DNA of 64,000 nucleotides from Gaetbulibacter sp. S0825 (GCF_011777505.1 NZ_JAATJT010000001.1:1178001-1242000), one strand, 5' to 3'. Positions 25,835-34,528 are shown, numbered from the stretch's first letter. Translations and numbers: made by a program. The notes: generated from the sequence alone by a model not told the origin.

Positions 25835-28330
25835 ATGAAAAAAATACAACATTATATAACTGGACAATGGTTAGAGGGATCAGATGAAGGGATTCCCATT
25901 TTTGATGCAATAACTGGAGAACTTATAGCCAATTCGGCTGTTGAAGGACTTAATGTTTCTGATGCTCTACAATATGGTAGAGACAAAGGTGAAGCGTTAC
26001 GAAGAATGACCTTTCAAGAGCGAGGTAATATGATTAAAAAATTAGCATTATACCTGACTAAAAAGAAAGATGCCTTTTACGAGTTAAGTTATAGAACTGG
26101 AGCAACTAAAGTAGATAGTTGGATTGATATTGAAGGTGGTTTTGGAAACTTGTTTGCTAATGCATCGTTGCGAAAATTATTCCCTAATCAGTCCTATCAT
26201 GTTGAAGGCGATGCAATCGATTTGTCTCGTGGAGGCCGCTTCATGGCACATCACATTATGGTGCCTAAAAAAGGCGTTGCAGTCCATATTAATGCATTCA
26301 ATTTCCCAGTTTGGGGAATGCTAGAAAAATGCGCAGTTAACTGGATGGCTGGAGTGCCTGCAGTCGTTTTGCCTGCTCCTTCATCGTCTTATTTGGCTGA
26401 AGCTGTGGCGCGAGAAATTATTAGTTCAGGAATTTTACCAGAAGGTGCTTTACAAATCATCAACGGAACAGTTAAAACTATTTTAGATACTGTTGAATCT
26501 CAAGATGTAGTTACGTTTACTGGCTCAGCGGCAACAGGTAGATTGTTAAAAGCACATCCAAGAATTATTCAAGAAGCTGTGCCTTTTACCATGGAAGCCG
26601 ATTCGTTAAATGCATCTATTTTGGGAGAAGATGCTATTCCTGGAACACCAGAATTTGACTTGTTTGTCAAAGAAGTCAGAAAAGAAATGACAGTAAAGGC
26701 TGGCCAGAAATGTACAGCGATTAGAAGAATTATTGTTCCAGAAAATTTAGTCGAAGATGTACAAATAGCACTAAAAATTGAACTTGATAAAATTACGATT
26801 GGTGACCCAAGATTAAAAGAAGTAAGAATGGGCTCTCTTGTGAGTAAACAGCAAGTTGATGCAGTTAAAGATTCAGTTAATGATTTGGCGAAAGAAGCGC
26901 AAATTGTATATGGTAATATGGATACCGTTGAAACCATTGGTGCTGATGCAAAGAAAGGAGCGTTTATCAATCCAATTTTATTAAGAGCAGATCATCCGTT
27001 TGATAATATAGCAATACATGAACGTGAAGCCTTTGGTCCAGTCAGTACAATTATGCCTTATAAAAATTTAGATGAAGCCATTACGTTGGCACAAATGGGT
27101 AAAGGTTCTTTGGTGTCGTCAATTGTAACAAATGATGATAAAATTGCTAAAGATTATGTGGTAAATGCTGCAAGTCATCATGGTCGTATTTTGGTGTTAA
27201 ATAGAGAAAGTGCAAAAGAAAGTACTGGCCATGGTTCACCATTACCAGCATTAGTTCATGGAGGTCCTGGACGTGCAGGAGGAGGTGAAGAAATGGGAGG
27301 AATGCGTGGAATAAAACACTATTTACAGCGTACTGCCATTCAAGGTTCACCAACAACAATAACTGAAATTACAGGAATATATCAACAAGGTGGTGCTTAT
27401 AAAGAGACAGAAAAACACCCTTTTAAATATCATTGGGAAGACATTCAATCTGGAATGTCAATGAAAACTCATAAGCGTACATTAACAGATTCAGATATTA
27501 TTAATTTCTCAAATCTTACTTGGGATCACTTTTATGCTCACACAGATATAACCTCGTTAGATGGGAGTATTTTTGAAAAGCGTACTGCTCATGGTTATTT
27601 CATTTTAGCAGCTGCAGCAGGATTATTTGTGTACCCTAACAAAGGTCCAGTGTCTGCGAATTATGGATTGGAAGAATGTCGATTCCTTAGACCACTATAT
27701 CATAATGATACAATCTATGTAAGATTAACATGCAAACAAAAAATTGATAGAGATGTGGCTAGTGCAGAACATCCAAGTGGTATCGTAAAGTGGTTTGCTG
27801 AAGTTTTTGATGCTGATAATGAACTAGTAGCAGTGGCAACTGTATTAACAATGGTTCAGAAAAAGCAAGACGTTTTTGTTGAGATGACTGGTAAAAAAAT
27901 TGAGGAATACTTAGCAAAATTATCATCAGATTCAAAACCAAAATGGGGAATCATGACACCACAGCACATGATAGAGCATTTAGAGTATACCTATAAAATT
28001 GCTTCAGGAGAAATTCAAGATTTTGATGTATCTACTCCTGAGAAAATTTTAGAAAAAGTACATGCAAGCTTATATAATTATGATAAGTTTCCTCGTAACA
28101 CAAATTTTCCTTTGTTAGAAAAAGACACGTTAGATACTCTGAGATATGATAATTTAGAAATAGCGAAACTAAAGTTTATTGAGGCAAGAGAAGCTTATAA
28201 AACATTTTTTAAAGATAACCCTGAAGCTATATTAAAAAATATGGTGTTTGGAGATATGAATAGATACGAATGGTATTTATTAGAAAGAAAACACCTTAAT
28301 CATCATTTTGAACAATTTGGACTTATATAA
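25835..28330 (+). CDS. paaZ: PaaZ oxepin-CoA hydrolase/aldehyde dehydrogenase with C-terminal DUF1569-like extension
   Basis: PaaZ opens the oxepin-CoA ring with its MaoC-like hydratase and oxidises the resulting semialdehyde with its aldehyde dehydrogenase domain. The dehydrogenase covers about residues 1-510 (MEADSLNA; Cys293 in KAGQKCTA). The MaoC domain starts near 530 (HFYAHTDITSLDG about 566-577). Unlike the about 681-residue E. coli enzyme, this one continues to residue 831 with a DinB-like segment (684-831) containing WGIMTPQHMIEHLEY and a closing EWYLLERKHLNHHFEQFGLI. Those are DUF1569-type histidine motifs. The frame is uninterrupted through the junction. Confidence 0.93.
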   Translation: MKKIQHYITGQWLEGSDEGIPIFDAITGELIANSAVEGLNVSDALQYGRDKGEALRRMTFQERGNMIKKLALYLTKKKDAFYELSYRTGATKVDSWIDIEGGFGNLFANASLRKLFPNQSYHVEGDAIDLSRGGRFMAHHIMVPKKGVAVHINAFNFPVWGMLEKCAVNWMAGVPAVVLPAPSSSYLAEAVAREIISSGILPEGALQIINGTVKTILDTVESQDVVTFTGSAATGRLLKAHPRIIQEAVPFTMEADSLNASILGEDAIPGTPEFDLFVKEVRKEMTVKAGQKCTAIRRIIVPENLVEDVQIALKIELDKITIGDPRLKEVRMGSLVSKQQVDAVKDSVNDLAKEAQIVYGNMDTVETIGADAKKGAFINPILLRADHPFDNIAIHEREAFGPVSTIMPYKNLDEAITLAQMGKGSLVSSIVTNDDKIAKDYVVNAASHHGRILVLNRESAKESTGHGSPLPALVHGGPGRAGGGEEMGGMRGIKHYLQRTAIQGSPTTITEITGIYQQGGAYKETEKHPFKYHWEDIQSGMSMKTHKRTLTDSDIINFSNLTWDHFYAHTDITSLDGSIFEKRTAHGYFILAAAAGLFVYPNKGPVSANYGLEECRFLRPLYHNDTIYVRLTCKQKIDRDVASAEHPSGIVKWFAEVFDADNELVAVATVLTMVQKKQDVFVEMTGKKIEEYLAKLSSDSKPKWGIMTPQHMIEHLEYTYKIASGEIQDFDVSTPEKILEKVHASLYNYDKFPRNTNFPLLEKDTLDTLRYDNLEIAKLKFIEAREAYKTFFKDNPEAILKNMVFGDMNRYEWYLLERKHLNHHFEQFGLI

Positions 28331-28333
28331 CTT

Positions 28334-29083
28334 ATGGAACCATACGTAAAACAAACTATTAAAAACGGAGTAGGATATATTGAATTTTTTCACCCTTCTC
28401 ATAATTCACTGCCTTCAAATGTATTATCTGAACTAGCAAGAACTATAAAAAAAGCTGGAGACGATTCTAATATCAAAGTATTAGTATTAAAAAGTGGAGG
28501 TGATAGAACGTTTTGTGCAGGTGCAAGTTTTGAAGAATTGGTAGCCATCAATGATGAAGAAACTGGGAAAGAATTTTTCTCAGGATTTGCCAATGTGATT
28601 AATGCCATGCGAAAATGCCCCAAGTTTATAGTTGGACGCATTCAAGGCAAAACAGTAGGTGGAGGAGTAGGTTTAGCTTCTGCAACCGATTATTGCATGG
28701 CAACAAAGTTTGCTGCTATAAAATTAAGTGAATTAAATGTTGGCATTGGACCTTTTGTAGTTGGTCCAGCTGTACAACGAAAATTAGGATTAAGTGCCAT
28801 GTCACAAATTGCCATTGATGCGAATAGTTTTTATTCAGCAGAATGGGCAAAAGAGAAAGGACTTTATACAAAAGTATTTGATTCTACAGAAGAATTAGAC
28901 GAAGCAGTAGCAGCTTTCGCTGAAAACTTATGTAATTACAACCCAAAAGCTATGAGCGAAATGAAGACGATGTTTTGGAGAGGAACTGAAGATTGGGATC
29001 AACTACTAATTCAACGTGCTAAAATAAGTGGAAGATTAGTGCTAAGTAATTTTACAAAAGATACATTAAGACAATACAAATGA
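28334..29083 (+). CDS. Enoyl-CoA hydratase/isomerase (PaaF-like crotonase)
   Basis: A 249-residue crotonase with FCAGASFEELV and GRIQGKTVGGGVGLASATDY as the CoA and oxyanion segments, then LNVGIGPFVVGPAVQRKLG. Position after paaZ, together with PaaG and PaaH, suggests the PaaF role of hydrating 2,3-dehydroadipyl-CoA. The sequence is divergent from typical PaaF, so I leave the symbol blank. It overlaps the next gene (paaY) by 4 bases. Confidence 0.85.
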   Translation: MEPYVKQTIKNGVGYIEFFHPSHNSLPSNVLSELARTIKKAGDDSNIKVLVLKSGGDRTFCAGASFEELVAINDEETGKEFFSGFANVINAMRKCPKFIVGRIQGKTVGGGVGLASATDYCMATKFAAIKLSELNVGIGPFVVGPAVQRKLGLSAMSQIAIDANSFYSAEWAKEKGLYTKVFDSTEELDEAVAAFAENLCNYNPKAMSEMKTMFWRGTEDWDQLLIQRAKISGRLVLSNFTKDTLRQYK

Positions 29084-29676
29084 TTTACAGTTTTAAAGGA
29101 TACATACCAGTAGTTCACGAAAGTAGTTTTGTGCATCCTTTGGCTGCTGTTACTGGCAATGTCATTATTGGCAAAAACTGTTACATAGGTCCTGGAGCTG
29201 CCATTCGTGGAGATTGGGGACAAATCATTCTGGAAGATGGTGTAAATGTTCAAGAAAATTGCACAGTACACATGTTTCCAGGTAAATCAATCACACTTAA
29301 AGAAAGCGCACATATTGGTCATGGAGCAATAATTCATGGAGCCAATATTGGCAGAAATGTATTAGTTGGAATGAACACAGTTATTATGGATGATGCCGAT
29401 ATTGGTGACGAGAGTATTATTGGAGCCATGGCATTTGTAAAAGCTGAATCCATCATTCCTAACCGAAGTTTAGTGGTTGGCAATCCAGCAAAAGTTTTGA
29501 AACAAGTGACAGACGAAATGATTGACTGGAAAACCAAAGGCACAAAATTGTATCAACAATTGCCAAAGGAATGCCATGAAAGTTTAAAAGAAGTTGAGCC
29601 TTTGCGAGAGGTTCCTGTGAACATGAAAATGCAAGAAGGTGTTTATGACACCCTTCGAGATTTCATGAAGAAATAA
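29080..29676 (+). CDS. paaY: PaaY-type hexapeptide-repeat thioesterase / gamma-carbonic-anhydrase fold
   Basis: The 198-residue protein is a left-handed beta-helix made of hexapeptide repeats (VHPLAAVTGNVIIGKNCYIGPGAAIRGDWG onward). It carries His residues typical of gamma-class carbonic anhydrases, in VHMF, AHIGHG and IIHG. It has a C-terminal helix (LREVPVNMKMQEGVYDTLRDFMKK). In paa clusters the PaaY homologue hydrolyses ring-hydroxylated or oxepin dead-end CoA esters. The location after paaZ and the crotonase supports PaaY over a housekeeping carbonic anhydrase. Confidence 0.88.
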   Translation: MIYSFKGYIPVVHESSFVHPLAAVTGNVIIGKNCYIGPGAAIRGDWGQIILEDGVNVQENCTVHMFPGKSITLKESAHIGHGAIIHGANIGRNVLVGMNTVIMDDADIGDESIIGAMAFVKAESIIPNRSLVVGNPAKVLKQVTDEMIDWKTKGTKLYQQLPKECHESLKEVEPLREVPVNMKMQEGVYDTLRDFMKK

Positions 29677-29684
29677 GATTTAAA

Positions 29685-29702
29685 AACTAACAAACATTAG
29701 TT
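29685..29702. promoter_or_regulatory. Imperfect inverted repeat, probable operator (site 3)
   Basis: AACTAAC-AAAC-ATTAGTT has 7-bp arms with one mismatch and the same 4-nt spacer as the operators at 16281 and 16943. It lies in the 32-bp gap before the E2 gene and could give the second half of the block its own regulated promoter. I see no perfect -7 box here. Confidence 0.5.
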
Positions 29703-29708
29703 CATATA

Positions 29709-31001
29709 ATGTCAAGATTTGAATTTAAAATGCCCAAACTGGGAGAAAGTATTACCGAAGCAGCCATTATTACTTGGTTCAAAAATGTTGGTGATACCAT
29801 TGAACAAGATGAAATGTTTTTAGAGGTTGCTACAGATAAGGTTGATTCTGAAGTGCCTTCAACAGTATCAGGTGTGGTTGAAGAAATTTTATTCAAAGCC
29901 AATGAGGTTATAAAAATTGGAGACACCATTGCTATTATTAAAACAGATGGAAAGACTCTAAAAACAAAAAAGAATGTCACTTCGAGCACAGTCGAGAAGT
30001 CTCAGAAGAAAAAGGCAAATGTTCAAAAAACAGAAAAAAAACCAAAGCAATTAGCAACTGCATCTCAAAACAATAATACTTTCTTTTCGCCATTAATTAT
30101 TTCAATAGCCAAAGAATATCATATTAGCTTTGAAGAATTGGCACGAATCCCAGCGACTGGAAATGATGGACGTTTGCGTAAAAGCGATGTGTTTCAATAC
30201 ATAAAAGAAGGTAGACCTTATAAGTTTGTACAACCAAGTGTGACACAAGACCCAACCGCTTATCGCATTCCTCAGCCAAACTTAGATAAAGGCACAGGAA
30301 AGATTGTGAAAATGGACAGGATGCGTCAAATGATTGCCGACCGTATGGTGTATTCAAAACATACCTCACCTCATGTGACTGCCTACGTTGAAGCCGATTT
30401 AACCGACTTGGTTGCATGGAGAAACGCAAATAAAATCGCGTTTCAAGAAAAGCATAATTGTAAACTAACGTTTACACCATTATTTGTCGAAGCTGTCGCA
30501 AAAGCTGTTAAAGATTTCCCGATGATTAATGTCTCTGTCGATGGTCAAAATATCATTGTCAAAGAACATATTAATATTGGAATGGCAACAGCGTTACCAA
30601 GCGGAAATTTGATTGTACCAGTAGTTAAAGACGCAGACAAAAAGAGTTTAAAAGAATTGGCAGCTGATGTCAATAAATTATCAGCAAAAGCTAGAGATAA
30701 TAAATTAGATCCAGAAGATATTAAAGGAAGCACTTTCACGATTTCTAATGTTGGAACCTTTGGTAGCGTAATGGGAACACCAATCATCAATCAGCCAGAA
30801 GTTGCTATTCTCGCTTTAGGAATTATTAAAAAACGACCAGAAGTTATAGAAACCGAGAAAGGTGACGAAATAGCTATTAGAAGCATAATGTATTTGTCCT
30901 TATCATTTGACCATAGAGTAGTCGATGGTTATTTGGGAGGAAGCTTTGTACGTCGTGTGGCAGATTATTTAGAAAAATTTGATGTAAATAGAAAAATATA
31001 G
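29709..31001 (+). CDS. 2-oxoacid dehydrogenase E2 (dihydrolipoyl acyltransferase)
   Basis: The 430-residue protein has an N-terminal lipoyl domain with the lipoylated Lys44 in EVATDKVDSEVP. A peripheral subunit-binding domain follows at about 125-165 (FFSPLIISIAKEYHISFEELARIPATGNDGRL). The acyltransferase domain ends in SFDHRVVDGYLGG with catalytic His402. Repeat R4 is translated as NVTSSTVEKSQ around residue 90 in the flexible linker after the lipoyl domain. Substrate could be branched-chain 2-oxoacids (BkdB-like) or phenylpyruvate; the sequence alone does not decide. E1 lies 1.4 kb downstream; no E3 gene is nearby. Confidence 0.92.
   Translation: MSRFEFKMPKLGESITEAAIITWFKNVGDTIEQDEMFLEVATDKVDSEVPSTVSGVVEEILFKANEVIKIGDTIAIIKTDGKTLKTKKNVTSSTVEKSQKKKANVQKTEKKPKQLATASQNNNTFFSPLIISIAKEYHISFEELARIPATGNDGRLRKSDVFQYIKEGRPYKFVQPSVTQDPTAYRIPQPNLDKGTGKIVKMDRMRQMIADRMVYSKHTSPHVTAYVEADLTDLVAWRNANKIAFQEKHNCKLTFTPLFVEAVAKAVKDFPMINVSVDGQNIIVKEHINIGMATALPSGNLIVPVVKDADKKSLKELAADVNKLSAKARDNKLDPEDIKGSTFTISNVGTFGSVMGTPIINQPEVAILALGIIKKRPEVIETEKGDEIAIRSIMYLSLSFDHRVVDGYLGGSFVRRVADYLEKFDVNRKI
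29975..30004. repeat. Palindromic repeat R4, in frame inside the E2 linker
   Basis: Loop GAGCACAGTCGA differs by one base from the R1 core. The arms are ACTTC/GAAGT, again a compensatory pair. It is translated as VTSSTVEKS in the low-complexity linker between lipoyl and subunit-binding domains. Confidence 0.8.
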
Positions 31002-31003
31002 TG

Positions 31004-31288
31004 ATGTTAATAGGAATAGATAAATTAAAAATTTTCTGGAAGCATTATGATGATTTTGAATTAATATATGATGGTAGATATGTAAATGTTGATGAGATTC
31101 TGAAAAAGATAAGTCGAGAAGAAATTAATGTACTTGAAATACTTGATTATAATTACTCTTTAATTAGACAAAACAACGATTCAATAGAGCTTATTAATAG
31201 TTATAGAGAAAAGATTGAAGAATATAAAGGAAAGGTAACCAAGGAAGTTCTTGATTATTTAGAAAAAGGTGAAAAGTCTGAGATTTAA
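31004..31288 (+). CDS. Small hypothetical protein, 94 aa
   Basis: I do not recognise this protein. It is soluble and charged, with a strand-rich start (MLIGIDKLKIFWKHYDDFELIYDGRYVNVDEIL) and a helical C-terminal half (REKIEEYKGKVTKEVLDYLEKG). It starts at ATG 31004, right after the E2 stop at 30999-31001, so it is probably cotranslated; a GTG three bases earlier is also possible. Its place between E2 and ilvE may be incidental, or it could be an accessory of the dehydrogenase complex; no evidence favours either. Confidence 0.65.
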   Translation: MLIGIDKLKIFWKHYDDFELIYDGRYVNVDEILKKISREEINVLEILDYNYSLIRQNNDSIELINSYREKIEEYKGKVTKEVLDYLEKGEKSEI

Positions 31289-31346
31289 AATGAATAGAAA
31301 ATATTATTCCACTATTTAAACGGAATATAATTGCAGTATAAATATT

Positions 31347-32414
31347 ATGAAACATAACATTTCAATAAAAAGAGTAGAAAAATCGAAAGTTGAAGACTTA
31401 GATTTCAATAATATTCCATTAGGAACAACATTTACAGACCATATGTTCGTCTGTGATTACGAAAATGGACAATGGAACAATCCACGAGTAGAACCTTTAC
31501 ATTTAATACCAACCCATCCAGCAGCTATGGCATTACATTATGGTCAGGCCATTTTTGAAGGTATGAAAGCAACAGTTGATTCTGAAGGAACTCCAATGTT
31601 GTTCAGACCAAAAAAGAATGCAAAAAGATTAAACTTAAGTGCTGACAGAATGGGAATGCCAAATTTTCCTGAAGAGCTATTTGTAGAAGGGTTAAAACAA
31701 CTGGTTGCAGTTGAACAACCTTGGATTCCGCCTCAGGAAGGAAGTGCTTTATATCTAAGGCCTTTTATGTATGCTGACGAGCCTTTTATTGGCATGCGTG
31801 CAGCAACAAGTTTCAAGTTCATCATTATTGCATCACCTTCAGGACCATTCTTTACTAAGAGAATTAAACTTTATGCCGAAACAAAATACATTCGTGCAGC
31901 AGAAGGCGGAACAGGAGAAGCCAAAGCAGCAGGAAATTATGCGGCAGCCATTCGTCCAACAGAATTAGCAAAAGCTAAAGGATATGACCAGGTATTATGG
32001 CTTGATGCCATAGAACACAAATACATTCAGGAAGTTGGAACTATGAATATTTTCTTCAAAATTGATGGAAAATTTGTAACGCCAAAACGTGATGGTTCTA
32101 TTTTAGATGGTATTACAAGAATGAGTGTCATTGATTTGTTAAAACACAAAGGATTTGAAGTAATCGAAAGACCAATTAGCATTAATGAGATTCAAGAAGC
32201 ATCTAAAAATGGCACACTTGAAGAGGCTTTCGGTACTGGAACAGCAGTTGGAATTGCTTATATACAAGAAATAGGATTTGGTGTGGAAACGATTCATGTT
32301 TCTGATGAAAGTCCTGTTGGATTAGATGTGAATGACACATTAAACGGAATTAAAACAGGAAAAATTGAGGATACTTTTAACTGGATGGTTAAAATTGAAA
32401 AAGAGCTAGTTTAA
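31347..32414 (+). CDS. ilvE: Branched-chain amino acid aminotransferase
   Basis: A fold-type IV PLP aminotransferase of 355 residues. The Schiff-base lysine is Lys225 in EHKYIQEVGTMN, and ALHYGQAIFEGMKA, YLRPFMYADEPFIGMRA and GTGTAVGIAYIQEIG are the family blocks. It interconverts branched-chain amino acids and 2-oxoacids, and IlvE-type enzymes often show some activity on phenylalanine. The gene overlaps the E1 gene by one base, so its product is directly linked to the 2-oxoacid dehydrogenase. Confidence 0.93.
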   Translation: MKHNISIKRVEKSKVEDLDFNNIPLGTTFTDHMFVCDYENGQWNNPRVEPLHLIPTHPAAMALHYGQAIFEGMKATVDSEGTPMLFRPKKNAKRLNLSADRMGMPNFPEELFVEGLKQLVAVEQPWIPPQEGSALYLRPFMYADEPFIGMRAATSFKFIIIASPSGPFFTKRIKLYAETKYIRAAEGGTGEAKAAGNYAAAIRPTELAKAKGYDQVLWLDAIEHKYIQEVGTMNIFFKIDGKFVTPKRDGSILDGITRMSVIDLLKHKGFEVIERPISINEIQEASKNGTLEEAFGTGTAVGIAYIQEIGFGVETIHVSDESPVGLDVNDTLNGIKTGKIEDTFNWMVKIEKELV

Positions 32415-34489
32415 TGAATAAAGAAACACTTAAAAAAGCATTTTCAAAGCTCTGTACAGCTAAAGCTATGACCGAATTGTACGAAGCTAATTTCAAGCAG
32501 GTTTCTAAATACGTGCATGCAACTTCCAGAGGACATGAAGCCATACAGATTGCTTTGGGCTTACAATTATTGCCACAAGATTATGCTTTTCCTTACTATC
32601 GAGATGATGCCATGTTATTGTCATTTGGTTTAGAGCCTTATGACTTAATGTTGCAGCTAATGGCAAAGCATGATGACCCTTTTTCTGGAGGAAGAACATA
32701 CTATTGCCATCCAAGTTTAAAAGACGCAGACAAACCGAAAATACCACATCAATCCTCTGCTACAGGAATGCAAGCCATTCCAGCAACAGGAGTTGCTATG
32801 GGAATGCAATACCTCGAAAAACAAGACTTAAATAACCCTAATGTCACCCTGAGCGCAGTCGAAGGGTCACAAGAAAAACCAATAACCGTTTGCTCATTAG
32901 GTGATGCTTCAGTAACCGAAGGTGAAATAGCAGAAGCCTTTCAGATGGCTGCCTTAAAGCAGATGCCAATTTTATATTTAGTACAAGACAATGGTTGGGA
33001 TATTTCTGCAAATGCTGCTGAAACTAGAGCGCAAAATGCGTTTGAATACGCTCAAGGTTTTCATGGATTAGATGCGATTTCTATTGATGGGGCTAATTTT
33101 ACTGAAAGTTATGAAGCATTAGAAAAAGTAATAAAAATCATTCGTGAAGAACGCAGGCCTTTTTTAGTGCATGCTAAAGTACCTTTATTGAATCACCATA
33201 CTTCTGGCGTTCGAATGGAATGGTATCGCGACGATTTAGACGAAGCACGTTCACGCGACCCTTTTCCAGTTTTAAAACAACAGCTATTAGATAACGGATT
33301 TTCAAAGAAAGAGATTGAAGAAATTGAAAAAGCTGCAATAACGAAAGTAAAAGAAGATTTTGAAAAAGCTTTAAAAGCTGAAGACCCAAGGCCAGAAGAT
33401 TTATTTACTCATGATTTTGCTCCAACTCCAATTACTGAAGAAACAGGAACACGAGAACCAGAAGGAGCAGATAAAGTAGTGATGGTAGATTGTGCATTGT
33501 TTGCAGTAGAAGAACTCATGCGAGAGCACAAAGAGTGTTTGTTATATGGTCAAGATGTTGGAGGACGATTAGGAGGTGTATTTCGTGAAGCCGCAACTTT
33601 AGCGCAAAAATTTGGCGATGATAGAGTGTTTAACACGCCAATTCAAGAAGCCTTTATTGTAGGTTCTACTGTTGGGATGAGTGCTGTTGGGCTAAAACCA
33701 ATTGTCGAGGTTCAGTTTGCCGATTATATTTGGCCTGGACTAAACCAATTATTCACAGAAGTGAGCAGAAGTTGTTATCTCTCAAATGGTAAGTGGCCAG
33801 TGAGTATGATTTTACGTGTGCCAATAGGTGCTTATGGTAGTGGTGGACCTTACCATTCATCTTCAGTAGAAAGTGTAATCACAAATATTCGAGGTATCAA
33901 AATAGTGTATCCGAGTAATGGAGCAGATTTAAAAGGCTTGATGAAAGCTGCATATTATGATCCAAATCCAGTGGTGATTTTAGAACATAAAGGCTTGTAT
34001 TGGAGTAAAGTATCTGGAACCTTAACAGCAACGTCGGTTGAGCCTTCTGAAGATTATGTTTTACCACTAGGTAAAGCTTGGGTGTTACAAGAAATTTGGA
34101 AACAAGAAGATTTAGAAACCTTAACCATTGTGACTTACGGAATGGGAGTACATTGGGCTTATAATGCATCTGGTGAATTAGATATGAGAGACCAAATTGA
34201 AATCATTGATTTACGTACTTTATTCCCTCTAGATGAAGATACAATCATGAATTCTGTCAAGAAAACTGGGAAATGTTTAGTGGTCACTGAAGAACCAAGT
34301 AATAATAGTTTTGCATTAGCATTGGCAGGGAAAATCCAAGAACAATGTTTTCAGTATTTGGATGCTCCTGTAATGACTATTGGTAGCGAAAACATGCCTG
34401 CAATTCCATTAAATTCTACGTTGGAGCAAACAATGATTCCTTCAACAATAAAAGTGAAAGATAAAATCTTAGCGTTGCTTAATTATTAA
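32414..34489 (+). CDS. 2-oxoacid dehydrogenase E1, alpha and beta fused
   Basis: The 691-residue polypeptide joins the two E1 subunits in one chain. The alpha part (about 1-345) carries the thiamine-diphosphate motif GDASVTEG (163-170). The beta part (about 355-691) begins DKVVMVDCALFAVEELMREH and contains YGQDVGGRLGGVFREA and VEVQFADYIWPG. Such fusions occur in Bacteroidota. Repeat R5 is translated in frame (NVTLSAVEGSQ, about residues 143-152) just before the GDASVTEG strand, in what should be a surface loop. Together with the E2 gene this gives a dehydrogenase lacking only E3. Confidence 0.93.
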   Translation: MNKETLKKAFSKLCTAKAMTELYEANFKQVSKYVHATSRGHEAIQIALGLQLLPQDYAFPYYRDDAMLLSFGLEPYDLMLQLMAKHDDPFSGGRTYYCHPSLKDADKPKIPHQSSATGMQAIPATGVAMGMQYLEKQDLNNPNVTLSAVEGSQEKPITVCSLGDASVTEGEIAEAFQMAALKQMPILYLVQDNGWDISANAAETRAQNAFEYAQGFHGLDAISIDGANFTESYEALEKVIKIIREERRPFLVHAKVPLLNHHTSGVRMEWYRDDLDEARSRDPFPVLKQQLLDNGFSKKEIEEIEKAAITKVKEDFEKALKAEDPRPEDLFTHDFAPTPITEETGTREPEGADKVVMVDCALFAVEELMREHKECLLYGQDVGGRLGGVFREAATLAQKFGDDRVFNTPIQEAFIVGSTVGMSAVGLKPIVEVQFADYIWPGLNQLFTEVSRSCYLSNGKWPVSMILRVPIGAYGSGGPYHSSSVESVITNIRGIKIVYPSNGADLKGLMKAAYYDPNPVVILEHKGLYWSKVSGTLTATSVEPSEDYVLPLGKAWVLQEIWKQEDLETLTIVTYGMGVHWAYNASGELDMRDQIEIIDLRTLFPLDEDTIMNSVKKTGKCLVVTEEPSNNSFALALAGKIQEQCFQYLDAPVMTIGSENMPAIPLNSTLEQTMIPSTIKVKDKILALLNY
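32842..32870. repeat. Palindromic repeat R5, in frame inside E1 alpha
   Basis: Same loop and arms (ACCCT/AGGGT) as R1 and R2. It is translated as VTLSAVEGS between the preceding helix and the strand that leads into GDASVTEG. Confidence 0.85.
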
Positions 34490-34501
34490 GTTTTCGTATT
34501 T

Positions 34502-34528
34502 TACATACATTAAAAATTAGTGTATGTA
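34502..34528. promoter_or_regulatory. Inverted repeat over the bestrophin start codon
   Basis: Arms TACATACA (34502-34509) and TGTATGTA (34521-34528) with an 11-nt spacer. The ATG of the next gene (34524-34526) is inside the right arm, so an RNA hairpin would hide the start codon. It could equally be a DNA operator. Confidence 0.35.
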
